Shown here: piece by piece, positions 1-5,696 of the stretch
How the letters are laid out: each line of letters opens with the position of its first letter
Numbering within the stretch: position 1 is the first letter of the stretch
From: DASVBJ01 sp036375895
Lineage (GTDB): Bacteria; Actinomycetota; Actinomycetes; JACCUZ01
Length of the DNA: 8,943 nucleotides
Assembly (NCBI GenBank): GCA_036375895.1
Contig: DASVBJ010000254.1
Coordinates: forward strand, 1-8,943
Direction: 5' to 3'
Notes under the pieces: generated by a model
What the model saw: the letters and a program-made list of their open reading frames with translations, nothing else
Databases searched by the model: none
What the model was told of the DNA's origin: nothing
Translations under genes and position numbers: made by a program

Positions 1-63
1 GGTCTCGTCGGCCGCGCCGCCGTCGAGATCGTCGACCAGAATCACCTGAACTTTTTGCGCCAT
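1..63 (-). CDS. lsr2: Lsr2 nucleoid-associated protein, N-terminus only (runs off the left edge)
   Basis: The first 21 codons read MAQKVQVILVDDLDGGAADE then T. This matches the conserved Lsr2 start (M-A-x-K-V-x-V-x-L-V-D-D-x-D-G, then AADET), which forms the N-terminal dimerisation domain. Lsr2 is the actinobacterial H-NS-like protein: it binds AT-rich DNA and silences or organises it. Its C-terminal DNA-binding domain lies outside the window. The ATG at 61-63 is preceded by AAGAGG (71-76 on the plus strand), seven bases away, in a purine-rich leader, which supports this start. Several early codons (CAA, AAA, GTT, ATT) are A/T-rich for this genome, perhaps keeping the initiation region unstructured. 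It shares strand with the operon to the right but is separated by nearly 500 bp and appears to have its own promoter. Identification is firm despite the short fragment because the motif is very characteristic. Confidence 0.93.
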   Translation of the reverse strand, partial: MAQKVQVILVDDLDGGAADET

Positions 64-97
64 GAATTGGCCTCTTCTCTTTTCCCGGGGCAGAAAT

Positions 98-114
98 GTT
101 GACCCATATTCAAC
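98..114. repeat. Inverted repeat over the lsr2 -10 region
   Basis: GTTGA (98-102) and TCAAC (110-114) form a perfect 5-bp inverted repeat around a 7-base A/T-rich centre. It overlaps the proposed -10 hexamer and transcription start of lsr2. With the palindrome at 125-141 it gives two symmetric elements about 27 bp apart, centre to centre. The arms are short enough that chance is possible. Confidence 0.3.
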
Positions 115-136
115 GAGGCGCGGCGGGAAATTGCAA
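108..136 (-). promoter_or_regulatory. Candidate lsr2 promoter
   Basis: Reading the minus strand, a -35-like TTGCAA (131-136) and a -10-like TTGAAT (108-113) are separated by exactly 17 bp. Each matches the primary sigma consensus at four of six positions. A start about seven bases downstream (near 101) would give an untranslated leader of roughly 38 nt containing the AAGAGG ribosome site. This is the only A/T-rich stretch near lsr2, which supports the placement. The hexamers are imperfect, so the call is inference. Confidence 0.35.
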
Positions 137-141
137 TTCCC
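125..141. repeat. Near-perfect palindrome in the lsr2 promoter, candidate operator
   Basis: The sequence is GGGAAATTGCAATTCCC. Its core AATTGCAATT (129-138) is a perfect 10-bp palindrome, flanked by GGG and CCC with one extra A breaking the symmetry of the left half. It lies over the candidate -35 hexamer, as expected for a repressor operator. Its A/T-rich core in a G/C-rich genome would also suit binding by Lsr2 itself. What binds it is unknown. Confidence 0.45.
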
Positions 142-163
142 TTGTCATAACGGTCCGAGAGAC

Positions 164-210
164 CACCTGGCGGGGCCTGTGGCGCGCTCGGGCGCTCGTC
201 CGCCCAGGTG
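164..210. repeat. Imperfect inverted repeat with long loop
   Basis: CACCTGGCGG (164-173) pairs with CCGCCCAGGTG (200-210), giving ten base pairs with one bulged C and a 26-base G/C-rich loop. It lies upstream of the lsr2 promoter. There is no T-tract on either side, so it is not an obvious intrinsic terminator. Confidence 0.35.
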
Positions 211-255
211 AGGCATCGCATCGAGGCACCGGGGCCGGCGACGGGTCGTCCGACG

Positions 256-286
256 TCTGCCTGCCACGGGCTGGTGGCAGGGCAGA
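256..286. repeat. Strong hairpin B in the lsr2-upstream region
   Basis: TCTGCCTGCCAC (256-267) pairs with GTGGCAGGGCAGA (274-286), giving twelve base pairs with one bulged G around a six-base loop GGGCTG. The top of the stem (CTGCCAC/GTGGCAG) is identical to the top of the hairpin at 330-362. No T-run follows on either strand, so classic intrinsic termination is not indicated. Confidence 0.6.
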
Positions 287-329
287 AGGGGTGGACGGAA
301 AGGAAGAGTAGGCAGCTGGCTCCCACACC

Positions 330-362
330 TGTGCTCTGCCACGAACTCTGTGGCAGAGCACA
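330..362. repeat. Perfect 13-bp hairpin A in the lsr2-upstream region
   Basis: TGTGCTCTGCCAC (330-342) and GTGGCAGAGCACA (350-362) are exact reverse complements separated by a seven-base loop, GAACTCT. Its right arm is partly duplicated in tandem just downstream (368-379), so the left arm could pair with either copy. It sits about 185 bp beyond the last gene of the lysS operon. Neither side has the T-tract expected of an intrinsic terminator, so its role is open: factor-assisted terminator, small RNA element, or binding-site array. Confidence 0.65.
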
Positions 363-384
363 TGGTCTGGCAGAGCACATGGTC
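351..384. repeat. 17-bp perfect tandem duplication
   Basis: TGGCAGAGCACATGGTC occurs twice back to back (351-367 and 368-384), followed by a partial third start TGGCA (385-389). The first twelve bases of each unit can pair with the 330-341 arm, so the duplication creates two competing hairpins. The exactness of the copies suggests a recent event or selection to keep them. Confidence 0.75.
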
Positions 385-472
385 TGGCATTACGGCCGGC
401 CCGCACCGGGATGCCCACGGAGGCGCACCGGCCGCACCCGCAGATACCGGAAAAACCAACTCTTACCGAAAG

Positions 473-487
473 GCCCTCGTGGAGGCC
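473..487 (-). terminator. Weak candidate terminator of the lysS operon
   Basis: On the minus strand GGCCTC and GAGGGCC pair as a six-base-pair stem with one bulged G and a three-base loop. TTT follows at once, and a run of five T (plus-strand A5 at 451-455) lies about 20 bases further on. It is some 60 bases after the last operon stop codon, a sensible place for termination. The stem is short and the adjacent T-tract poor, so this is a low-confidence call. Confidence 0.25.
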
Positions 488-546
488 CGTTGGTCGGCTC
501 GACGGGGCATTCTTTTCGGGGTCTCGCGGAAGGCGCTCTGACCGAC

Positions 547-735
547 CTACCGGTCGAGCCCACCGCCGCCCTCGCCGGTCGGCGGGGCGTCCTCCGGCCG
601 GGCGGCGCGGGCCTCGGCGTCCTCGCGCTCCTCGGCCGCGCTCTCCCGCCTGGCGAACCGGTAGACCGCCACCGCGACCGCGCAGAACGCCACGCCCATC
701 ACCACCAGCGGGGTCAGGGCCGCGATCTTGTCCAT
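547..735 (-). CDS. Small single-pass membrane protein, unknown function
   Basis: This is a 62-residue protein. Residues about 7-25 (TPLVVMGVAFCAVAVAVYRF region) form one hydrophobic membrane segment, followed by RR and then a highly charged, Glu/Ala/Arg-rich soluble tail ending in a glycine-rich stretch. No cleavable signal-peptide site is evident, so an N-terminal anchor with the charged tail in the cytoplasm (positive-inside rule) is most likely. Its ATG shares one base with the lysS stop codon (TGATG). GGAGAG (743-748) lies about seven bases upstream, so translation and coupling to lysS are well supported. It is the last gene of the operon. I do not recognise a family and assign no function. 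The tight fusion to lysS, plausible hydrophobicity pattern and ribosome site argue against a chance frame. Confidence 0.7.
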   Translation of the reverse strand: MDKIAALTPLVVMGVAFCAVAVAVYRFARRESAAEEREDAEARAARPEDAPPTGEGGGGLDR

Positions 736-2243
736 CAGCCGCTCTCCGGCTTGAGCAGGGGGAACGCGATGACCTCGCGGATGCTGTGCGCGCCGGTGAG
801 CAGGCGCACCAGCCGGTCGATGCCGAGCCCCATGCCGCCCATCGGCGGCATGCCGTACTCCATGGCTCGCAGGAAGTCCTCGTCGAGCTGCATCGCGTCG
901 GGGTCGCCGCCGGCCGCCTTGATCGACTGCTCGACCAGCCTGCGGCGTTGCTCGACCGGGTCGTTGAGCTCGGAGTACGCCGGGGCGAGCTCGATCCCGC
1001 CGATGATCAGGTCCCACGCCTCGACGAGACCCGGCTGCGAGCGGTGGGCCTTGGCGAGCGGGCGGACCGCCGCCGGGTAGTCCCGGACGAACGTGGGCTC
1101 GATCAGGGTGTGCTCGATGAGCTTCTCGAAGATCTCGAGCACGATCTCGCCGGCGCCCCAGTCGTTCTGCAGGTGGACGTCGTGGCGGTCGGCGAGCTTG
1201 CGCAGGGTGTCGACCGAGGTCTCGACCGTGACCTCCTCGCCCACCGCCTCGGAGACCGCCTCGTGGATCGGCAGGTGCCGCCACGGCGCCTCGAGGTCGA
1301 TCTCGCCGCCGTGACCGTCGGGGATGACCGTGCGCCCGAGGGCCTTCGCCGCGTCCAGCACGATCGTGCGGGTGAGCGCGGCCATCGAGTCGTAGTCGCC
1401 GTAGGCCTCGTACGCCTCGAGCATCGTGAACTCCGCGCTGTGCGTGGCGTCGATGCCCTCGTTGCGGAAGTTGCGGCCGATCTCGTAGACCCGCTCGAAA
1501 CCGCCGACGATGAGCCGCTTGAGGTAGAGCTCGAGCGCGATCCGCAGGTACATCTCCTGGTCGAACGCGTTGAGGTGCGTCGTGAAGGGCCGCGCCGCGG
1601 CGCCGCCGTGGAGCAGCTGCAGCTGCGGGGTCTCGACCTCCAGGTAGTCCTGGGCGTCGAGCGTCGCGCGCACGGAGCGCAGCACGGTCGTTCGGTCACG
1701 GATCAGCTGGCGCGAGTCGGCGTTGACGATGAAGTCGACGTAGCGCATGCGGACCCGAGCCTCCGGGTCGGTCAGGCCCTTGTGCTTGTCCGGCAAGGGC
1801 CGCAGCGCCTTCGCGGTGATCGCGAAGCGGTCGGCGAGCACCGACAGCTCGCCGCGGCGCGAGGTGATGACCTCACCCTCGACGCCCACGTGGTCGCCGA
1901 GGTCGACCAGCGTCTTCCAGTCCTCGAGCGCCTCCTCGCCGACCCGGTCCAGGCTGAGCATGACCTGGATCTCGCCGGAGCCGTCCCGCAGGGTGGCGAA
2001 GCACAGCTTGCCGCCGGTGCGGCTCAGGACGACCCGGCCGACGACGCCCACCCGGTCGCCCGTCGCGAGGTCGGGCCCGAGGTCGGGGTGGGCCGCACGC
2101 AGGTCCGCGATGGTGGTGGTGCGGGGGAAGCCGAGCGGATACGGGTCGACGCCCTGCGCACGCAGCCGGTCGAGCTTCTCCCGGCGTACGCGCAGCTGCT
2201 CGGGCAGGTCGTCGTACGTCGGGTCCACCGGCTGGTCGCTCAC
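735..2243 (-). CDS. lysS: Lysyl-tRNA synthetase, class II
   Basis: This 502-residue enzyme activates lysine with ATP and charges tRNA-Lys in the cytoplasm. Residues about 60-150 form the N-terminal OB-fold anticodon-binding domain (GDRVGVVGRV, then GGKLCFATLRDGSG). The catalytic class II core follows: the motif 1 region with YLEVETPQL (200-208), motif 2 RVYEIGRNFRNEGID (251-265) followed by HSAEFTMLEAY, and motif 3 GMGLGIDRLVRLL (470-482). AYSELNDP (422-429) is also typical. Length is normal. The chosen start is GTG at 2241-2243 (MSDQPVDP), matching the usual N-terminal extent; no good Shine-Dalgarno is visible just before it, so initiation may rely on read-on from coaX. The gap to coaX is 41 nt, the largest in the operon, and the stop overlaps the start of the next gene. 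No missing catalytic motif was seen. Confidence 0.96.
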   Translation of the reverse strand: MSDQPVDPTYDDLPEQLRVRREKLDRLRAQGVDPYPLGFPRTTTIADLRAAHPDLGPDLATGDRVGVVGRVVLSRTGGKLCFATLRDGSGEIQVMLSLDRVGEEALEDWKTLVDLGDHVGVEGEVITSRRGELSVLADRFAITAKALRPLPDKHKGLTDPEARVRMRYVDFIVNADSRQLIRDRTTVLRSVRATLDAQDYLEVETPQLQLLHGGAAARPFTTHLNAFDQEMYLRIALELYLKRLIVGGFERVYEIGRNFRNEGIDATHSAEFTMLEAYEAYGDYDSMAALTRTIVLDAAKALGRTVIPDGHGGEIDLEAPWRHLPIHEAVSEAVGEEVTVETSVDTLRKLADRHDVHLQNDWGAGEIVLEIFEKLIEHTLIEPTFVRDYPAAVRPLAKAHRSQPGLVEAWDLIIGGIELAPAYSELNDPVEQRRRLVEQSIKAAGGDPDAMQLDEDFLRAMEYGMPPMGGMGLGIDRLVRLLTGAHSIREVIAFPLLKPESG

Positions 2244-2284
2244 CCCGCCAAGGCTACCGGCGCACCGCCACCCGGTTTCCGGCC

Positions 2285-3067
2285 CTATGCCTGGTTGCGC
2301 TCGAAGACGAGCCGCAGCCCCAGCAGGGTGAGCCACGGCTCGTACACGTCGATGCTGGTCGACTCCTCGAGCACGAGCGGGGCGAGGCCTCCGGTCGCGA
2401 CCACGGTCACCGACCCCGGCTCGTCGGACAGCTCGGCCACCATCCGGTCGACGACGCCGTCGACCTGCCCGGCGAAGCCGTACAGGATGCCCGCCTGCAG
2501 CGCCTCCACCGTGTTGCGGCCGATCACCGACCGGGGACGGGCCAGCTCGACCCGCCGCAGCTGTGCACCGCGGGCACCCAGCGCCTCGACGGACACCTCG
2601 ATGCCCGGTGCGATCGCACCACCGAGGTACTCCCCCTTGGGGGACACCGCGTCGAACGTCGTCGCCGTCCCGAAGTCGACCACCACGCAGGGGCCGCCGA
2701 ACATCGCCACCGCCGCGAGCGCGTTGACGACGCGGTCGGTGCCGACCTCCTTGGGGTTGTCCGTGAGGACGGGTACGCCGGTGCGCACCCCGGGCTCGAC
2801 GAAGACCGACGGCACGTCGCCGTAGTAGCGGTGGCACATGTCGCGCATCTCGTGCAGGACGGCGGGGACCGTCGAGCACAGGGCTATGCCGTGGATGTCG
2901 TGGCCGGGCGGACCGGGGTGCTGGTCGAGCAGGCCGCGCAGCACCACCGCGATCTCGTCGGCCGTGCGGTGCGCCTCGGTCGCGATGCGCCAGTGCTCGA
3001 CGAGCTCGTCGCCGTCGAAGAGCCCGAGGACCGTGTGGGTGTTGCCCACGTCGATGGCCAGCAGCAT
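2285..3067 (-). CDS. coaX: Type III pantothenate kinase
   Basis: This 260-residue enzyme phosphorylates pantothenate to 4'-phosphopantothenate, the first step from vitamin B5 to coenzyme A. Type III enzymes belong to the ASKHA fold and are not feedback-inhibited by CoA in the way type I enzymes are (family knowledge). Visible motifs are the N-terminal phosphate loop DVGNTHTVLGLF (6-17), PKEVGTDRVVNA (105-116) with the probable catalytic Asp111, VVVDFGTATTFDAV (128-141), GGAIAPGI (149-156) and a C-terminal TGGLAPL (225-231). It starts at ATG 3065-3067, sharing one base with the nadC stop (TGATG). The upstream ribosome site is weak (GCGGA), consistent with coupled translation from nadC. It is preceded by the NAD genes and followed by lysS. 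Intact and of normal length. Confidence 0.95.
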   Translation of the reverse strand: MLLAIDVGNTHTVLGLFDGDELVEHWRIATEAHRTADEIAVVLRGLLDQHPGPPGHDIHGIALCSTVPAVLHEMRDMCHRYYGDVPSVFVEPGVRTGVPVLTDNPKEVGTDRVVNALAAVAMFGGPCVVVDFGTATTFDAVSPKGEYLGGAIAPGIEVSVEALGARGAQLRRVELARPRSVIGRNTVEALQAGILYGFAGQVDGVVDRMVAELSDEPGSVTVVATGGLAPLVLEESTSIDVYEPWLTLLGLRLVFERNQA

Positions 3068-4056
3068 CAGTCGTCCGCCGCCAGGTCGACGGAACGTGCA
3101 TGATCGCTGCCGGAGGGAGCGGGGTCGGGGTCGGGGTCGCCGGAGGGGTCGGGGTCAGGGTCGTCGAGGGGCCGAAGGTCGGAGGCGATGTCGAGCACCG
3201 GTGCCGAGTGGGTGAGCGCCCCGACGGCCAGGTAGTCGACGCCCGTCTCGGCGACGGTGCGGGCCCTGCGCAGCGTGAGTCCCCCGCTGGCCTCCAGCCG
3301 CGCGCGGCCGGCGACCGCGACCACCGCCCGGCGGAGGTCCCGCGGCGGCATGTTGTCGAGCAGCACCAGATCGGCCCCCGCCTCCACGGCCGCCACCGCG
3401 TCGGCGACCGAGTCGGCCTCGACCTCGACCGGTACGTCGGGGAACTCCGCCCGCACCGCGCGGAACGCTGCGGCCACCCCACCGGCCGCCACCACGTGGT
3501 TGTCCTTGACGAGCGCGGCGTCCGAGAGGGACATCCGGTGGTTGACGCCGCCTCCGCAGCGCACGGCGTACTTCTCCAGCGCCCGCAACCCGGGCGTCGT
3601 CTTGCGGGTGTCGCGGACCGCGGCGCCGGTGCCCTCGACCGCGTCGGCCCACTGCCGGGTCAGCGTCGCGACACCGGAGAGGTGGCAGAGCAGGTTCAGC
3701 GCGGTCCGCTCGCCGGTGAGCAGCGCCCGGGTCGCCGCGGTGAGGCTCATCAGCACGTCACCGCTGCGCACCCGCTGGCCGTCCTCGGCGCGCCACTCGA
3801 CCTCCACCGCGTCGTCGCTCGCCACCTCGAACACCGCCGCGGCCACCGGCAGGCCGGCCACCACCCCGTCGGCGCGGGCGACCAGGTCGGCGGTGGACTC
3901 CTGCTCGAACGGCACGGTCGCGACGCTCGTGACGTCGACGCCGCCCGCCAGGTCCTCCTCGAGCGCGCGTTCGACGAGGTCGACGACGTACGCCGGGTCG
4001 AGCCCCGCCGCCGTCAGCCGCTTCGTGGTCTCCTCGGTCAGGGTCGGTGCCGTCAA
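3067..4056 (-). CDS. nadC: Nicotinate-nucleotide pyrophosphorylase (quinolinate phosphoribosyltransferase)
   Basis: NadC joins quinolinate and PRPP to give nicotinate mononucleotide, CO2 and pyrophosphate, feeding NAD synthesis. The 329-residue product shows the N-terminal EEDLAGGVDVTS (33-44), ERTALNLLCHLSGVAT (116-131), the PRPP/quinolinate site RDTRKTTPGLRALEKYAV (148-165), GGGVNHR (168-174), LVKDNH (182-187), VEVEADS (210-216), LLDNM (232-236) and SGGL (257-260). I chose the TTG start at 4054-4056: GGTGGAGG lies four bases upstream, the TTG overlaps the nadB stop (TTGA), and the product begins where the family begins. Family members are usually about 280-290 residues. The extra length is a C-terminal acidic tail from residue 298, containing DPDPDP repeats, which looks disordered and lies outside the catalytic domain. 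Confidence 0.95.
   Translation of the reverse strand: MTAPTLTEETTKRLTAAGLDPAYVVDLVERALEEDLAGGVDVTSVATVPFEQESTADLVARADGVVAGLPVAAAVFEVASDDAVEVEWRAEDGQRVRSGDVLMSLTAATRALLTGERTALNLLCHLSGVATLTRQWADAVEGTGAAVRDTRKTTPGLRALEKYAVRCGGGVNHRMSLSDAALVKDNHVVAAGGVAAAFRAVRAEFPDVPVEVEADSVADAVAAVEAGADLVLLDNMPPRDLRRAVVAVAGRARLEASGGLTLRRARTVAETGVDYLAVGALTHSAPVLDIASDLRPLDDPDPDPSGDPDPDPAPSGSDHARSVDLAADD
3121..3171. repeat. G-rich hexamer repeat encoding the NadC DP tail; potential G-quadruplex
   Basis: The plus strand carries GGGGTC three times in a row (3121-3138), GCCGGA, then GGGGTC twice, AGGGTC and a last G4 tract (3168-3171). The final four tracts have loops of 2, 3 and 7 bases, which fits the usual G3+N1-7 quadruplex pattern. 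The G-rich strand is the template strand for nadC, so the mRNA is C-rich here. Slippage of the hexamer could change the Asp-Pro repeat count without shifting the frame. Confidence 0.6.
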
Positions 4057-5696
4057 TGGTCCTCCACCGTCATCGAGATCGTTCCGTCGTGCAGCCGCGT
4101 CACGAGGTGGGCGCGCCACCGCTCGTCGTCGAGGTCCGGGAAGTCCTCCCGCCAGTGGCTGCCCCGGGTCTCCTCCCGCTCGCGGGCGGCGCCGGCGAGC
4201 GCCGAGGCCACCAGGTGCAGGTTCGTCGCCTCCCACGCCTCCGTGCACGGCGTCGGGCTTTGTCGCAGGCGAAGCTCCATCAGCCGACGCATCGCCGCGC
4301 CGAGGCTGGCCCGGCTGCGCAGCACCCCGGCCTCGGCCGACATCGTCCGCGCGACCTCCCCGGCCACCTCCGGCCCGAGCAGCCCGGCCGGCCGGTCATC
4401 GGCGACCGGGTCCGACCAGGGCGGCAGCCCGCGACCGAGGTCGACGGCGATCCGGGCGCCGAACACCAGGCCCTCCAGCAGCGAGTTGGACGCCAGCCGG
4501 TTCGCGCCGTGCACGCCGGTGCAGGCGACCTCGCCGCAGGCGTACAGGCCCGGCACGGAGGTGCGCCCGTGCAGGTCGGTGCGGACCCCGCCAGAGGCGT
4601 AGTGGCACGCCGGCGCGACGGGGATCAGCTCGTGCACCGGGTCGATGCCGTGCTCACGGCAGCTCGCGAGGATGGTCGGGAAGCGCACCCGCCACTTGTC
4701 CTCGCCGAACTCCCGGGCGTCGAGCCAGACGTGCTCGGCGCCGGTCTCCCGCATCCGCGACATGATCGCCTTGGCGACGACGTCGCGCGGGGCCAGGTCC
4801 GCGAGCTCGTGGCGACCCAGCATGAAGCGGTCCCCCGCGGCGTCGACCAGGAACGCGCCCTCGCCGCGGACCGCCTCCGAGACGAGCGGCTGCTGGCCAC
4901 GGGACGCACCGCCCAGCCACAGCACGGTCGGGTGGAACTGCACGAACTCGAGATCGGTGACGGCCGCACCCGCACGCAGCGCGAGCGCGACGCCGTCACC
5001 GGTCGACACCGCCGGGTTGGTGGTCGCCGCGTAGACCTGCCCCAGGCCACCCGTGGCGAGCACCACCGCGCGGGCCCGCACCGCGCCGACGCCGTCCCGC
5101 TGCCCGGTGCCGATGACGTGCAGCGTCAACCCGCAGGCGCGCCCGTCGGCGTCCCTCAGGAGGTCGAGCACCAGCGCGTGCTCCAGCACCTCGATGCCGG
5201 GGTCGGCGTGCAGGGCGCCGATGAGGGCCCGCTCGATCTCCAGACCGGTGGCGTCCCCACCGGCGTGGGCGATGCGGTTGCGGTGGTGCCCGCCTTCACG
5301 GGTGAGGGCGATCTCGCCGGTCGTGGTGCGGTCGAACTTCGCGCCGATCTCGACCAGCTCGCGCACCCGCGCCGGCCCCTCCTCGACCAGCACCCGCACG
5401 GCGTCCTCGTCGCACAGCCCGACGCCGGCCACCAGGGTGTCCTTCAGGTGGTCGTCGGGCGAGTCCCCGGGGCCGAGCGCAGCGGCGATGCCGCCCTGCG
5501 CCCAGCGGGTCGACCCGGCGTCGAGGTAGGTCTTGGTGACGAGCAGGACGCTGCCGCCCGTCTCGCGCCGGGCGGCCAGCGCGGTCGTCAGCCCGGCGAT
5601 GCCCGAGCCGACCACGACGACGTCGGCCGACGCCGTCCAGCCCGGCGGCGGCGCCAGCAGCCGGTGGTGCAGCGGCAGTCCGGCCGGCTCCGTCAC
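4053..5696 (-). CDS. nadB: L-aspartate oxidase
   Basis: This 547-residue FAD enzyme oxidises L-aspartate to iminoaspartate, the substrate that NadA condenses with dihydroxyacetone phosphate to quinolinate. It belongs to the succinate dehydrogenase/fumarate reductase flavoprotein family. Visible features are the FAD Rossmann motif VVVVGSGIAGLTTALAA (26-42), STRWAQGGIAAAL (62-74), EFVQFHPT (250-257), EAVRGEGAFLV (274-284), the APRDVVAKAI helix (302-311), ACHYASGGVRTD (363-374), and the C-terminal FAD site LYACGEVACTGVHGANRLAS with SNSLLEGLVFG (384-413). A helical C-terminal domain follows. GTG start at 5694-5696 overlaps the panD stop (GTGA) and is preceded by GGAGG four bases upstream. Its stop overlaps the nadC start. 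Related flavoproteins such as SdhA are excluded by the NadB-type motifs and the nadC neighbour. nadA is not in the window. Confidence 0.95.
   Translation of the reverse strand: MTEPAGLPLHHRLLAPPPGWTASADVVVVGSGIAGLTTALAARRETGGSVLLVTKTYLDAGSTRWAQGGIAAALGPGDSPDDHLKDTLVAGVGLCDEDAVRVLVEEGPARVRELVEIGAKFDRTTTGEIALTREGGHHRNRIAHAGGDATGLEIERALIGALHADPGIEVLEHALVLDLLRDADGRACGLTLHVIGTGQRDGVGAVRARAVVLATGGLGQVYAATTNPAVSTGDGVALALRAGAAVTDLEFVQFHPTVLWLGGASRGQQPLVSEAVRGEGAFLVDAAGDRFMLGRHELADLAPRDVVAKAIMSRMRETGAEHVWLDAREFGEDKWRVRFPTILASCREHGIDPVHELIPVAPACHYASGGVRTDLHGRTSVPGLYACGEVACTGVHGANRLASNSLLEGLVFGARIAVDLGRGLPPWSDPVADDRPAGLLGPEVAGEVARTMSAEAGVLRSRASLGAAMRRLMELRLRQSPTPCTEAWEATNLHLVASALAGAAREREETRGSHWREDFPDLDDERWRAHLVTRLHDGTISMTVEDH

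Larger units (their letters stand above)
64..546. other. Gene-free structured region between the lysS operon end and lsr2
   Basis: No open frame here looks like a real gene: those that cross it are low-complexity frames antisense to or shadowing lysS, with no family resemblance and no convincing ribosome site. The left third (about 64-150) is locally A/T-richer than the rest of the window and holds the lsr2 leader and probable promoter. The middle (about 160-385) is dense in inverted repeats plus a tandem duplication. The right third (about 440-546) has a weak terminator-like hairpin and an A5 tract, which reads as T5 in the lysS operon's transcription direction. An undetected small RNA cannot be excluded, but I recognise no known RNA family. 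Confidence 0.6.

Noticed and set aside
256..362. Hairpins as intrinsic terminators of the lysS operon
   Set aside because: Stems are strong but no T-tract follows on either strand, and they lie about 185-290 bp beyond the last stop codon. Left as unexplained inverted repeats.
330..389. Possible CRISPR-like repeat array
   Set aside because: Only two 17-bp units in direct contact with no spacers, so it is a simple tandem duplication.
208..1080. 290-codon plus-strand frame starting in the lsr2-upstream region
   Set aside because: Most of it is antisense to the small membrane gene and lysS; no domain, no ribosome site, and it would run through the hairpins.
2244..2284. Possible promoter or attenuator in the coaX-lysS gap
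   Set aside because: The gap is short and G/C-rich, with only a 4-bp CCGG/CCGG stem and no -10-like hexamer; not enough to call a site.
411..2825. 804-codon open frame on the plus strand, antisense to lysS and coaX
   Set aside because: Low-complexity Arg/Ala/Val-rich translation with no family resemblance. It is the complement of lysS and coaX, whose motifs are clear. Long antisense frames are expected at this GC content.
3100..4765. Two overlapping ~500-codon plus-strand frames antisense to nadC and nadB
   Set aside because: Ser/Ala/Arg-rich low-complexity translations overlapping each other and the real genes on the other strand.
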